Shown: positions 9,752 through 20,300, counted from the stretch's first letter. The stretch: 64,000 nucleotides of DNA from Pleionea mediterranea (GCF_003148745.1 NZ_QGGU01000003.1:248001-312000); one strand, 5' to 3'. Program-made: numbers and translations. Notes: generated by a model not told the origin, from the sequence alone.

Positions 9752-11427
9752 TGAAATATTTTTCCAATAAGCATCTACTTTTAGTGTTAATTATGTCCGC
9801 TAGTAGTCAATTACTTGCGGGCATTAAAGCCTATACGGATCGTCAGCAAGTTCACAGTAATGAAACCTTTACACTTGTGGTTGAACTCGATGAGTACACC
9901 AGCGACTCGCCAGACTTATCAGTACTGCCAAAAGAACTGTCTATTTTAAGCAGCTCCAAATACCACCGCTCGTCAACGGTAAATGGTGTATCGGAAACAC
10001 AGCTCGGCTGGAAAATACAATTAATGGCCACCGAACCTGGGGTTTATACCATTCCAGCCATAGAGGTCGAAAATCAAAAATCTCAACCTATCCAGGTTAC
10101 CGTTAAACAGGCTAACGACAGTTTTGACTCGGAAGAAAAACTGGATGCCATTATGCTCAAAGCGGAATTGTCGAAAGATAGTGTTTATGTGCAGGAGCAA
10201 ATGGTGCTGACGATAAAGTTATTTCGAGGCATACAAACGCAATACGCCAGCCTGACTGAACCCAGTATTGAAAATGCCATCATTGAAAAACTTGGTGAAG
10301 ATACACAATATGAGTCGATGATTGATGGTCAACGCTATCTCATACTTGAACGAAAATACGCAATATTTCCACAACAAAGCGGTAGTTTGTCGATTCCCCC
10401 AGTAACCTTTAGTGCAGATGTTATTCAAAAAGGCAGCTCAGGCTTTGGCCGTATGTTAGGTCGTACCAAACCAGTGACTATTTCGACTCAACAACAAAGC
10501 ATTGACGTTAAACCTTATCCGGAAAATCACAGTGGTCAATGGTTACCGTCAGAAAAACTCAGTATTAAAAGCCGTTGGTCGGATCCTCATGGCAAAGTAG
10601 AAGGCGAACCATCCACCTGGACCATCACTTTGACGGGAGTAGGACTGCATGAAAATCAGTTACCAGAAATCAAATTGCCAAAAACAGATGGCGTCAAGTG
10701 GTATCCTGATACTGCAGAAAAAACGCGAAGTATCTCTAATAAAGGGATCACTGGAAAACGTGTAGAACGCATCGCGGTTGTCCCTACCCGTTCTGGGAAA
10801 ATAGAATTACCCGAGCTCTCTTTTAAATGGTTTAATACTCAAACAGGACAGTACGAAATAGCCACTCTTCCTGCTGAAACCATTGATGTACAACCCAATA
10901 GCGAACAATCAGGTACATCAACAACCATAACAACAACACCTGTTAAACAAACACAGTCTACTTCGTCTCAACAAAATAGTCCGCCAGCGCCAGCCGGTTT
11001 ATGGCAATGGAGTACTTACGGCTTTGCGTTGCTCTGGCTTCTAACGTTAATTTATTTTTTACTCAGTCGCAAAATGACGCCTTCAGAATTAAAGTTGGAA
11101 ACAGCACCTGTCACTACGGATGCCAAAGCGGCTTTGCTTGATGCCATCAATAGCAAAGATAATATGGCGATTTATAAATCGTTGTCATACTGGTTAAACG
11201 ATATTAATACTCAACAGTCATTCAAGTCACACCTATCTGCATTAAACAATGACACGATAAGAAACAGCCTTATTGAACTTGAGCAAAGCTTATACAGTCC
11301 TGAGAAATCTGACTGGAAAGACGCAGGAAAATTAAAACAATGGCTTAAAATAATTGAAAATGATTTAGCACTGAATAAAGCAGCCAATAAAGAGACCAAA
11401 CTGCCACCACTTTATCCAACAGAATAG
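9751..11427 (+). CDS. BatD family protein
   Basis: 558-residue periplasmic protein with signal peptide (about 1-23, ending LLAG), several Ig-like beta domains in the first 390 residues and one transmembrane helix near 418-440 (FALLWLLTLIYFLL), leaving a short cytoplasmic tail. The opening AYTDRQQVHSNETFTLVVEL matches the BatD/oxygen-tolerance family start. It is the last gene of the MoxR-Bat operon; a hairpin about 80 bases downstream may end the transcript. Confidence 0.88.
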   Translation: MKYFSNKHLLLVLIMSASSQLLAGIKAYTDRQQVHSNETFTLVVELDEYTSDSPDLSVLPKELSILSSSKYHRSSTVNGVSETQLGWKIQLMATEPGVYTIPAIEVENQKSQPIQVTVKQANDSFDSEEKLDAIMLKAELSKDSVYVQEQMVLTIKLFRGIQTQYASLTEPSIENAIIEKLGEDTQYESMIDGQRYLILERKYAIFPQQSGSLSIPPVTFSADVIQKGSSGFGRMLGRTKPVTISTQQQSIDVKPYPENHSGQWLPSEKLSIKSRWSDPHGKVEGEPSTWTITLTGVGLHENQLPEIKLPKTDGVKWYPDTAEKTRSISNKGITGKRVERIAVVPTRSGKIELPELSFKWFNTQTGQYEIATLPAETIDVQPNSEQSGTSTTITTTPVKQTQSTSSQQNSPPAPAGLWQWSTYGFALLWLLTLIYFLLSRKMTPSELKLETAPVTTDAKAALLDAINSKDNMAIYKSLSYWLNDINTQQSFKSHLSALNNDTIRNSLIELEQSLYSPEKSDWKDAGKLKQWLKIIENDLALNKAANKETKLPPLYPTE

Positions 11428-11504
11428 TATGTACCCGAATTCATTGCATCAGAGCTTATTCTATCAATACTCTTTGCGTAAAAACTCTTTCCATAAAAAT
11501 CATA

Positions 11505-11528
11505 CCCGTCAGACTAAAATCTGACGGG
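11505..11528 (+). terminator. Hairpin after the MoxR-Bat operon
   Basis: A perfect 9-bp stem (CCCGTCAGA / TCTGACGGG) with a CTAAAA loop. The following bases (CTCTGTTCTTAA) are only moderately T-rich, so it is a weak intrinsic terminator or a transcript-stabilising hairpin. Confidence 0.5.
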
Positions 11529-11649
11529 CTCTGTTCTTAATCGCATAAAATACCGATCACTAAAAAGAACATGGTATAGCTTCGAACCGTCGTTATAAAC
11601 ATGTAAAATAGAGCACAAATTCACAATACCTCCCACAAAGGAGTCAACA

Positions 11650-12411
11650 ATGAACTTTTCAACAGCCAAAGCAATCGTCAGTGGTGGCGCATCCGGACTT
11701 GGAGCAGGCATCGCCAAAGCGATTATCGATGCCGGAGGCCAGGTTGCCTTACTCGATATAAATGCTGAACAGGGCGAATCTTACGCTAAAGAGTTGGGTG
11801 ATCGCGCATTATTCATCAAAACCGATATCAGTAATGAGTCGAATGTCGTTTCAGCGGTAGATACCGCAGCCAAGCAATTTGGTGGCATAAACCTGGCCGT
11901 TGGTTGTGCAGGTGTTCTGGGTAACGGAAAACTTATCAGTAAAAAAGGGCCTATGCCGGCTGAGTTTTTCCAAAAAGTTGTCGATATCAATTTGGTAGGT
12001 TCCTTTTTATTAACCCGTGAAGCAGCCAAACATATGCAAAACAATCAAGCCAACGATGGTGGTGAACGCGGTGTAATTATCCATACGGCATCTATTGCTG
12101 CTTATGAAGGTCAATTTGGACAAGTGGCTTATTCTGCAACTAAATCGGCTCTTGTGGGTATGATCTTACCAACGGCTCGGGAATTTGCCCGCGATGGTAT
12201 TCGTGCAATGGCGATAGCGCCCGGTATCTTCGAAACACCTATGATGGATGGTGTCAGCGATGAAATCAGACAGTCACTCTATGACAGTGTGCCCTTCCCT
12301 TCTCGCTTTGGTAAACCAGAAGAGTTTGCTTCAACCGTACAACATATATTTGAAAACCCCATGCTCAATGGTAGTGTTATCCGCTTAGATGGCGCCTGCC
12401 GTTTGCAGTAA
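11650..12411 (+). CDS. SDR family oxidoreductase, 3-hydroxyacyl-CoA dehydrogenase type II-like
   Basis: 253-residue short-chain dehydrogenase. The cofactor motif is SGGASGLGAG (11-20), with Asp36 after beta-2 (LLDIN) predicting NAD preference. The catalytic set is Ser148, Tyr161 and Lys165 (YSATK). GCAG at 85-88 replaces the common NNAG, as in the HSD17B10-type 3-hydroxyacyl-CoA dehydrogenases (NCAG), and PGIFETPMM also fits that group. Likely role is oxidation of 3-hydroxyacyl-CoA or 2-methyl-3-hydroxybutyryl-CoA in fatty acid or isoleucine breakdown; substrate is inferred. A strong ribosome site (AAAGGAG) lies 7 bases before the ATG. It is transcribed alone. Confidence 0.88.
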   Translation: MNFSTAKAIVSGGASGLGAGIAKAIIDAGGQVALLDINAEQGESYAKELGDRALFIKTDISNESNVVSAVDTAAKQFGGINLAVGCAGVLGNGKLISKKGPMPAEFFQKVVDINLVGSFLLTREAAKHMQNNQANDGGERGVIIHTASIAAYEGQFGQVAYSATKSALVGMILPTAREFARDGIRAMAIAPGIFETPMMDGVSDEIRQSLYDSVPFPSRFGKPEEFASTVQHIFENPMLNGSVIRLDGACRLQ

Positions 12412-12430
12412 TAGCATAACTCTACAATTA

Positions 12431-12473
12431 AAATATGCTTTCATGATTCAATTATGAAAGCATATTTTCTTTA
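12431..12473 (+). terminator. Rho-independent terminator after the SDR gene
   Basis: A perfect 14-bp stem (AAATATGCTTTCAT and its complement) with a 9-base loop at 12445-12453, then TCTTT. It starts 20 bases after the SDR stop. Confidence 0.8.
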
Positions 12474-12535
12474 ATCATAAATATTTACCCTTTATCATTT
12501 CTACCTCCTGTAGTTTTTAGCAATGATCTTTAATT

Positions 12536-12754
12536 TTAGATAGTGACCTTTTTGCTTAGATTTAACTTATTATCCGAAACCATGGGATCATTGTTTGAAT
12601 CTGCTATTAAATGAAACCAATGTTCAGTGTCAATCGCCACTGGAATAACTTGCTGGTCAATTAAATTTGTTTCCTGCGCGATAGCAGAGAAGTAATTATC
12701 AAATTGCTCCGGGTCTTCACTTAACTGCTCTGAAGTTACAATATATGATTGCAT
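12536..12754 (-). CDS. Small hypothetical protein (72 aa)
   Basis: Unrecognised 72-residue soluble acidic protein (begins MQSYIVTSEQ). The ATG at 12754 was chosen because CAGGAGACG sits at correct spacing just upstream; a longer frame to 12796 lacks such a site. The sequence has no membrane segment or signal peptide. It is transcribed away from mgsA and ends close to the SDR terminator, so it is a stand-alone gene. The good ribosome site is the main support. Confidence 0.6.
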   Translation of the reverse strand: MQSYIVTSEQLSEDPEQFDNYFSAIAQETNLIDQQVIPVAIDTEHWFHLIADSNNDPMVSDNKLNLSKKVTI

Positions 12755-12961
12755 AATCGTCTCCTGTAATCTTGAAATATAAAACCAATTAATCATTGGC
12801 TTACTCTATTCAACACCACAAACAGGGCAATATAACCGTTACTTTTTGACCAATCATGGCAAAAGATGACAATATTATGGCATCGCAGCTTTTAACCATA
12901 CATTCTAAAATAACTTGATATCGGTCGTTTTTAATCGATAATTACTTGCGGGATTATTGCT

Positions 12962-13444
12962 ATGACTCAGAGCCATACTTACACACCAAAAAATATTGCA
13001 CTGGTTGCCCACGATCATAAAAAACAAGATTTGATCAACTGGGTAAAAATACACAGGAAACTACTGGGTCGACACCAGATTATTTGCACTGGCACAACAG
13101 GTAGTTTAGTGGAGCAGGTATTGCACTCAAAACAACAAGAAAATTCTTCGAAAAATCTTGTAAAACTTAAATCAGGACCGCTGGGCGGCGATCAGCAACT
13201 GGGTGCTTATATCTGCGAAAATAAAGTCGATCTGTTGATCTTCTTCTGGGATCCCATGGAGCCGCACCCCCACGATGTAGATGTTAAAGCCCTGCTAAGA
13301 ATTGCAGTACTTTACAATATTCCCTTCGCCTGTAATGAATCTTCCGCAGACTTCTTAATATCCTCGCCACTGGTTGAAAGTGACTACGCTATTAAGCAAA
13401 TGGATTTTACAAATTACTTAAGTCGTCAATTAACCAGCGAGTGA
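12962..13444 (+). CDS. mgsA: Methylglyoxal synthase
   Basis: 160-residue cytoplasmic enzyme converting dihydroxyacetone phosphate to methylglyoxal and phosphate, the glycolytic bypass. The catalytic and phosphate-binding positions known from E. coli MgsA are all visible: His19 (VAHDHKK), TGTTG (43-47), SGPLGGDQQ with Asp77, FFWDP with Asp97, and PHPHDVD with His104 and Asp107. A short insertion (about 55-68) makes it slightly longer than the 152-residue E. coli protein. Its last 15 bases overlap, tail to tail, the stop end of the HTH gene on the other strand. Confidence 0.95.
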   Translation: MTQSHTYTPKNIALVAHDHKKQDLINWVKIHRKLLGRHQIICTGTTGSLVEQVLHSKQQENSSKNLVKLKSGPLGGDQQLGAYICENKVDLLIFFWDPMEPHPHDVDVKALLRIAVLYNIPFACNESSADFLISSPLVESDYAIKQMDFTNYLSRQLTSE

Positions 13445-13747
13445 CTGAATATATTGCGTCGAATAGTCCTCGCCAGCCATAGCGTTGACTTCATTGTCTT
13501 GCAATAAATAACATGCATCGAAACCGTTTCGATTTGATGATTGATTGTTATTAGAGGGCTGATTTAAATTGGAAGGTGAGTTTTTATAGGACGATTGATT
13601 AATATTTGAAGTCAGCCAGCGATAAACCTGGCGCTTTGAAACCCCAAGCTGGTTTGCCACATCGGCGATCAAAAATCCATTTTTATTGATCAGGTTGATG
13701 GATTGACTCTTTTTAACAGAATTTGAGCTTAAATTTAACGACGGCAT
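13430..13747 (-). CDS. Small helix-turn-helix protein
   Basis: 105 residues from the ATG at 13747, which has GAGGTG five bases upstream; a GTG 12 bases earlier falls inside that ribosome site and is less likely. Residues about 22-48 form a clear helix-turn-helix (LIADVANQLGVSKRQVYRWL), like the Hin/transposase-type HTH. A Ser/Asn-rich linker follows (repeats of NQSS/SNLNQ), then an acidic tail. It is probably a DNA-binding protein; target unknown. The 3' end overlaps mgsA convergently by 15 bases. Confidence 0.65.
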   Translation of the reverse strand: MPSLNLSSNSVKKSQSINLINKNGFLIADVANQLGVSKRQVYRWLTSNINQSSYKNSPSNLNQPSNNNQSSNRNGFDACYLLQDNEVNAMAGEDYSTQYIQSLAG

Positions 13748-14116
13748 AAAACACCTCACACGATATTAATGTTAAGAATTTAAAGCACTTTAAATTTCAC
13801 TAAAACTTCACTTAATTATTTATAAGAAAGTTTTATGCCAATAACTAACACAACCTACTGTTCTGCGTTTTCTTGACTGTTTGCACTTAATTAGAGAATT
13901 ATTAACGCACTTTATTGGCTTGTTTGCACAATATATTTGCACTAAAAACGTACATGTTTTATCACTAAACTCGATTATACCTATCCTATATGACGCTAAA
14001 ATGATGCTTTAACTGTAACAGTTAACATTTCATTACATTTACGCTCGATTCACTTCAAACTTTCTCAGTCTATTGATCGTCTGTATAATCATTAAAAATC
14101 AATAATAGGATGCCAA
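13748..14116. other. Divergent regulatory region with repeated TTTGCAC
   Basis: About 370 AT-rich bases between the small HTH gene (minus) and the DUF5916 gene (plus). It contains three copies of TTTGCAC at 13880-13886, 13923-13929 and 13936-13942, two of them in TTTGCACT followed by an A/T-rich stretch. There is no credible ORF. Both promoters should lie here; the repeats could be operator half-sites. Confidence 0.45.
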
Positions 14117-16375
14117 ATGCAAAAACTTCTCCTTAGTCTGGTTATATCGATACTGACTTTATTTAACTTTACCTCACTGACTCACGCTAAAGATGTGACT
14201 TATGACATTCCTCGAGTTCAGCAGGGTATATTGGTTGATGGCGACATTACTGACCTCGAATGGGGTAAAGCCACCAAAGTCAGCTTAAATTATGAAATTA
14301 ACCCGGGTGAAAATATTCAGGCGCCCGTCAAAACCACTGCCTATATGATGGAAGACGGCCAGTTTCTATACATCGCATTTAAAGCATCTGATCCCAATCC
14401 TGAAAATATTAAAGCCTATTACCGCGATCGCGACAGTATTTTTCAAGATGATTTCGTCGGTATTATTATCGATACTTTTAATGCTGAACGCCGTGGTTTT
14501 GAGTTTTTTGTCAATCCTCTGGGCGCTCAAGGCGATTTAACACGTGATGACACCCAAAATAACGAAGACTCTTCATGGAATACATTATGGAGCAGTGCCG
14601 GAAAATTAACCGATGAAGGCTATCAGGTTGAAATGGCTATTCCTTTTCGTAGCATTCGTTTTCCCTCTGGCATGGCCAAACAGGAGTGGAGCATTCAGTT
14701 TTTACGCATTTACCCAAGAGACGCTCGACGAGTGTTTGCTGATGCACCAGAAGATCGGAATATTAACTGCAGCATTTGCCAGTACAATAAAGTTCAAGGC
14801 TTTGAAAACCTTGAGGCCGGTAATCAATTTGAATTAACTCCTACACTTACTTTGTCGCAAGGGGAAACTCGAGATCCATTGAATGGCTCTGACTGGACAA
14901 AAAATAATAATGAAGATGTAGGGCTGGATTTACGTTGGGCCATCACCGAAGACTGGATAACTAATGCCACCATTAACCCTGATTTCTCTCAGGTTGAAGC
15001 CGATGCAGCACAACTGGATGTTAATACTACCGATGCGCTATTTTTGAATGAAGCACGGCCATTTTTTCTCGAAGGTCGTGATTACTTTTCATCCTATAAC
15101 AATTTACTTTATACCCGAAACATTGCAAACCCCGACTACGGTTTAAAGCTCACAGGAAAAACTAACGGTACGACTCACGCATTTTTAGCAGCCAGAGATG
15201 AGCGTACCAGCTTTATCATTCCGGGAGCTTTAGGATCAAATAGAGCAACTTTTTCTGATTTGGAATCAGATGTTTTTGTTGCTCGCATGCAAAATGAATT
15301 TGGTGAACAAAACAATGTCGGTATTATGCTGACTCATCGAAAAGCCGAAGACTATAAAAACCAGGTTGCTGCTCTAGACGGACGTTACCACTTAACCAAA
15401 GCTGATTACTTTCGTGTGCAATATATGTCATCGGATACCAATAACAGCCAGTCAGTAGTGGATGACTTTAGCGTTGCAGCCAATCAGAGCGATGACGCTT
15501 ACAGCATTAGCTATCGGCATAATAAGCGGGATTATCTGATACGCGCTGACTACAATAATTTTGGTCAGGACTTTCGTGCAGACATGGGTTTTATCAGTCG
15601 TGTTGATTACGAGAAAACCATCATAGGCGGTGAGTACCGCTGGTTTGGTGAAAAAGGAAATCGTTGGACACGCTGGAGTATTTTTGGCGACTGGGATAAA
15701 ACCAACCGACTTAGCGATGGGCAGATGCTTGAAGAAGAAGTTGAAATACATATGGGTATTTCTGGTCCTCTGCAGTTCTTTACCAATTTTGGAGTCGGTT
15801 CTCGTGAGCGTTATCATGAAAGCGGTAGCACCAGTAATGGTGACTTTCGCAGCGGCATGTTTGATGAAAAATTCTTTATGATGTGGGCCGAATTTCGACC
15901 AACCCGAGATTTATGGTTTGGAAATTTTTTCCGCCAAGGTGATCAACTTGATTTCAGTAACTTTGAAGTAGGTACCATCACTTTATTTGAACCAAGCATT
16001 AACTGGCAAATTGGTCAGCACTTATCATTACGATACGATGGTGTTCTCTATGACTTGGATGTACCAGCCTCTCAATCAAGCGGATTTTCCGGGGAACATT
16101 ACAAAGTAAATATCGCCAACTTTCGAACAGCTTACCAGTTCGACTTACGCTCTCGCTTACGACTGACCACACAATACAGTGATGTTACTTTGGAACAAGA
16201 CGATTACACCCGCAAGGATCTAAGCTGGCAACTGCTTTATTCCTATAAGGTTAATCCTCAAAGTCTTATCTTTGTCGGATATTCCAGCCAGGGCTTTGAA
16301 GAAGATCCTCTGGATGAGATCACCGAAAGTGATAAAACTTTATTTGCTAAATTCAGTTATGTCTGGCAGAGCTAA
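14117..16375 (+). CDS. DUF5916 / family 9 carbohydrate-binding-like outer-membrane protein
   Basis: 752 residues. The signal peptide is about 1-24 (cut after SLTHA). An N-terminal CBM9-like beta-sandwich at about 30-210 begins IPRVQQGILVDGDITDLEWGKA. A large beta-barrel follows, with many alternating strands and a terminal FAKFSYVWQS ending in an aromatic strand as in outer-membrane proteins. The segment FSQVEADAAQLDVNTTDALF followed by LNEARPFFLEGRDYF is typical of DUF5916. There is no TonB box or plug. Ligand unknown. A terminator follows immediately. Confidence 0.85.
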   Translation: MQKLLLSLVISILTLFNFTSLTHAKDVTYDIPRVQQGILVDGDITDLEWGKATKVSLNYEINPGENIQAPVKTTAYMMEDGQFLYIAFKASDPNPENIKAYYRDRDSIFQDDFVGIIIDTFNAERRGFEFFVNPLGAQGDLTRDDTQNNEDSSWNTLWSSAGKLTDEGYQVEMAIPFRSIRFPSGMAKQEWSIQFLRIYPRDARRVFADAPEDRNINCSICQYNKVQGFENLEAGNQFELTPTLTLSQGETRDPLNGSDWTKNNNEDVGLDLRWAITEDWITNATINPDFSQVEADAAQLDVNTTDALFLNEARPFFLEGRDYFSSYNNLLYTRNIANPDYGLKLTGKTNGTTHAFLAARDERTSFIIPGALGSNRATFSDLESDVFVARMQNEFGEQNNVGIMLTHRKAEDYKNQVAALDGRYHLTKADYFRVQYMSSDTNNSQSVVDDFSVAANQSDDAYSISYRHNKRDYLIRADYNNFGQDFRADMGFISRVDYEKTIIGGEYRWFGEKGNRWTRWSIFGDWDKTNRLSDGQMLEEEVEIHMGISGPLQFFTNFGVGSRERYHESGSTSNGDFRSGMFDEKFFMMWAEFRPTRDLWFGNFFRQGDQLDFSNFEVGTITLFEPSINWQIGQHLSLRYDGVLYDLDVPASQSSGFSGEHYKVNIANFRTAYQFDLRSRLRLTTQYSDVTLEQDDYTRKDLSWQLLYSYKVNPQSLIFVGYSSQGFEEDPLDEITESDKTLFAKFSYVWQS

Positions 16376-16378
16376 ATT

Positions 16379-16412
16379 TAAAAGAGGCTGTTTTTAACAG
16401 CCTCTTTTATTT
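16379..16412. terminator. Bidirectional terminator between convergent genes
   Basis: An 11-bp stem (AAAAGAGGCTG, 16380-16390, pairing with 16398-16408) with a TTTTTAA loop. The T-rich 3' arm serves the plus-strand DUF5916 gene and the A-rich 5' arm serves the minus-strand flavodoxin-fold gene ending at 16437. Confidence 0.85.
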
Positions 16413-16436
16413 GGGCTCAATATCCTGCAACAATCC

Positions 16437-17186
16437 TTACCGATAATCAGGGTTTGGGTGATCAAAGCGACATCCCGCTTCCCACTGATCGCGCTGATTA
16501 CCCAATGCCGGAAAACCACCTTGCTGTTTTAATACTCGGGCAAGGTGCATCAAATTCCAGGTCATAAAAGTAGTGTTACGCTGAGTAAATTCATTTTCAG
16601 GCCCTCCGGAATCAGGATCATTATAGGATGGCCCAGGCCCGGCTTCGCCAATCCAGCCGGCATCCGCCTGAGGTGGAATAGCGTAACCTAAGTGTTGTAA
16701 TGAATATAAGGTGCTCATGGCACAATGCTTAACACCATCTTCGTTTCCGGTCACAATACAACCACCAACACGGCCATAATAAATATACTGCCCTTTATCG
16801 TTTAATTTACCAGATTCACTGTAGAGCCGCTCAATCACTCGTCGACAAACTGAACTCACTTCACCAAGCCAGATTGGCGTTCCTATCACTAAAATATCGG
16901 CTGCCAGTACCTTCTTTGATAACTCGGGCCAGTCATCCTTATCAAATCCATGCTCGGTCATATCCGGATATACGCCCGGTGCCAATTCATAATCCACTGG
17001 ACGAAGCTCTTCAACCGCCACACCCTGCTTCAGCATAATGGATTTAGAAACCTTAATCAGAGCTTCGGTATGCGATGCTGTGCCCTTGGGCTTTAATGTG
17101 CAATTTAAAAATATCGCAGTGAGATCAGAAAAGTCACTGGCGGGATTGCTATCGGATTTATCTTGTTGTTTGGATGATTTAGACAT
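16437..17186 (-). CDS. Flavodoxin-fold NAD(P)H-dependent oxidoreductase
   Basis: 249 residues. The flavodoxin/NADPH-FMN-reductase fold shows as LTAIFLNCTLKPKGTASHTE (phosphate-binding loop of FMN) and ILVIGTPIWLGEVSSVCRRV (second flavin loop). The next conserved block is GGCIVTGNEDGVKHCAMSTL. It is a soluble FMN oxidoreductase of unknown substrate, in the group usually annotated as flavodoxin family protein. The first 18 residues are a charged, probably disordered leader. It is transcribed alone and convergent with the DUF5916 gene. Confidence 0.85.
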   Translation of the reverse strand: MSKSSKQQDKSDSNPASDFSDLTAIFLNCTLKPKGTASHTEALIKVSKSIMLKQGVAVEELRPVDYELAPGVYPDMTEHGFDKDDWPELSKKVLAADILVIGTPIWLGEVSSVCRRVIERLYSESGKLNDKGQYIYYGRVGGCIVTGNEDGVKHCAMSTLYSLQHLGYAIPPQADAGWIGEAGPGPSYNDPDSGGPENEFTQRNTTFMTWNLMHLARVLKQQGGFPALGNQRDQWEAGCRFDHPNPDYR

Positions 17187-17305
17187 GATGTCTCCTCAGG
17201 GCAAGAATACAGAAAAAACTATTAAATAATTTTGCCAAGCATTTAATATCAAGTACTTCCTGCTAAACAACCTAAACTAAACGATTGTTTAATGCGCTAA
17301 GGATT

Positions 17306-17335
17306 ACTGGCTGTCAGTTTAATCTGACAGCCAGT
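17306..17335 (-). terminator. Hairpin downstream of NAD-glutamate dehydrogenase
   Basis: A perfect 12-bp stem (ACTGGCTGTCAG) with a six-base loop, 14 bases past the glutamate dehydrogenase stop. There is no T-tract after it on the minus strand, so it is either a weak terminator or an mRNA 3'-end stabiliser. Confidence 0.55.
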
Positions 17336-17349
17336 GGTGTTCTACTCTC

Positions 17350-20300
17350 TCACTTTTTAGAAGTCGATACTTTCTTTTTCTTCTTCGGCTTATTGATCGA
17401 TTCTAATGAAGCAGAAGATGTAAGCGCCGACTCCTGTGCTACAGCTGCCGTTCGAATGCAACTTTGCACCAAAATCAACAGCTCTCTTAACGCCACAGAA
17501 AATTTAGCAAACTCATGACTGCTACTGCTTCTAAAGTCAGCCACCATATGCCGCCAACGATCAAGCAGCTCTTCATTCTCTTCGAGCCATGACTGAATTT
17601 TTTGCTCAGCTGTTTTACTTTCAGGTGTCATTTGAATTAATGCCACGGTCAAACTGCGTTGTTGCCAGTCGAGTTCTTCGCGGAACGAAGCTCGGGCAAA
17701 TGCTTGCCAATGATTATCAACCGGCTGTAATACAATTTGATCAAGGAACCAATGCAACTCAAGCTCTGCACCCAGCTTATAGTAAACATCCGCAACCATT
17801 TTTATCGATAGCCCTGTCATTTTCGACATTTCTACTATATCCAGTGCTGAAAACATGGTACTTAAATAGGTTACGTTTGAGGCAAGGCTCGCTGGCACTC
17901 CTTGCTCAACCATATTATCAATTTTCTTTTCCAGTCCTTTAGACTCAGTTTTTTCCAGAGACTTTGTTACTTCTTTTTGCAATTCCTGAACACCGGATTT
18001 GAAGTATGAAATACCATCAGAAACCGCAAGATTTTTACGTCTGTGTCTAAGGAACCACCGGGTACAACGTCGCACCATTCGCTGTGTTTGATAAAGCATA
18101 TCGACCTGAGTGGCTGCAGGTACTTTGTGATCCAGACTTTGAATATCTTTCCATAAGCTTCTCATGGAAAAAATCTCTTTTGCCAAAGTAAAGCAAATAC
18201 CAACATCGGCAGGAGTAGCACCCGTTTCATCAATAATTCGGTAAACAAAGTTACTGCCAAGATAATCCACCATTTCATTCGCAAGAACCGTTGAAATAAT
18301 TTCATCTCTTAATGGATGCTGCTTAATTTCTTCAACAAACTTTTTACGAAGTGGTTTAGGGAAGTAGCTGATCAACTCTTGTTCAAAATAAGGTTCATTG
18401 ATAATTTCTGGACTTAAAAGCGTCTCTTTTAAACCCATTTTTCCATAGGCAAGTAGTACAGCCAGCTCACCTCGAGTTAACCCTTCACCTTGTGCCATTC
18501 GCTCCAACATTTCTTCATCCGATGGCATAAACTCAAGTGAGCGATTAAGCTTGTTGTCTTTTTCGAGCGCATGAATAAAGCGCATTTGCTCTTTAAGCAT
18601 AAACGGCGCACGGGCTTCTGTTCCACTGATTGACTGCGCTTGCAAATAATTTTCTTGCAATACCATTTCTGCAACTTCATCGGTCATGTCCATAAACAAC
18701 TTGTCACGTTGTTTACTGGTCATGTCACCAGCCTCTACCACTTTGTTCAGCAGTATTTTGATATTAACTTCATGATCAGAACAATTTACACCACCAGCAT
18801 TATCAATAAAGTCTGTGTTGCATCGACCGCCTTGACGCATATATTCGATACGGCCTAGTTGAGTGAGTCCCAAATTACCGCCCTCGCCCACAACTTTACA
18901 GCGCAGTTGATTACCGTTAATTCTTAAGCCATCGTTTGCTCTGTCACCCACTTCATTATGATGCTCGCTTGATGCTTTTACATAGGTGCCAATTCCACCA
19001 TTCCATAGCAAGTCATATTCAGCCTGTAATAGCGTATGAATGAGTTCATTAGGCGCCATGCTGGCACGCTTAACTCCCAACAACTTTTTCATTTCAGGAG
19101 AAAGTGGGATCGATTTGGCAGCTCGGGAAAATACACCACCACCTTTGGAAATTAGTTCTGCGTTGTAATCCTCCCAACTGGAGCCGGATTGTTCAAATAA
19201 TCGCTTTCGTTCTTTCCAGCTGGATGCGGCATCGGGCGTGGGATCAATAAATATATGCAAATGATTAAACGCACCCACAAGTTGGATATGTTTTGATAAC
19301 AGCATGCCATTACCAAACACATCCCCGGCCATGTCGCCAATACCAACAACGGTAAAGTCCTGAGTTTGTGTGTTGTGTCCTACTTCCATAAAGTGACGTT
19401 TAACACTCTCCCAGGCACCACGCGCAGTGATCCCCATTTTTTTATGGTCATAGCCAACGCTTCCGCCGGATGCAAACGCATCCCGTAACCAAAAGCCATA
19501 ATCCAGAGAAATACTGTTGGCAATATCAGAAAAGGTTGCAGTTCCTTTATCAGCCGCAACAACTAAGTAAGGATCCGGTTCATCGTAACAAACTACATTT
19601 TCAGGGGTGATAACCTCTTCGTCATGATAATTGTCTGTTATATCCAATAGACCTTTTATAAATAGCTTATAGCAAGCAATGCCTTCTTTCATAAAGGCTT
19701 CGCGACCGCCTTCTGTCGGTAGCTTTTTACAGACAAAGCCACCTTTCGAACCGACAGGAACAATCACCGTATTTTTGACTTGCTGAGCTTTTACCAGCCC
19801 TAAAATTTCAGTTCTAAAATCTTCACGTCGATCAGACCATCGCAATCCGCCCCGGGCAACTTTACCGCCGCGTAAATGCACACCCTCAACCCGTGGTGAA
19901 TAGACAAATATTTCGAACATTGGCACCGGTAATGGCACATCCGGTATTTTTACAGGGTTAAGTTTGAGTGAAATATAATCTTTTTGTTGTCCGTTTTCAT
20001 CGAGCTGATAATAGTTAGTGCGCAATGTGGCATCGATTACTCGAACAAAGCGATCAAGAATTTTATCTTCATCCAGGTTACTCACCTGATCCAACATTTC
20101 GATAATATCTTTCTTGATAGCTTTAACTTGCTTTTCATCCTGTTTAACAGAAGGATCAAACTTACGAGCAAAATACTCAACCAGCTGCCGGGCAATTAAT
20201 GGGTATTTAGACAAAGTTTCTTCAATATACGACTGACTAAAGGTAAAACCTATCTGCCAAAGATACTTCGCATAAGCTCTTAATATCGAAGTTTGTCGCC

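Noticed and set aside
18640-18858. Small ORFs antisense to the glutamate dehydrogenase gene
   Set aside because: Shadow frames of a conserved coding region with no ribosome site or recognisable domain.
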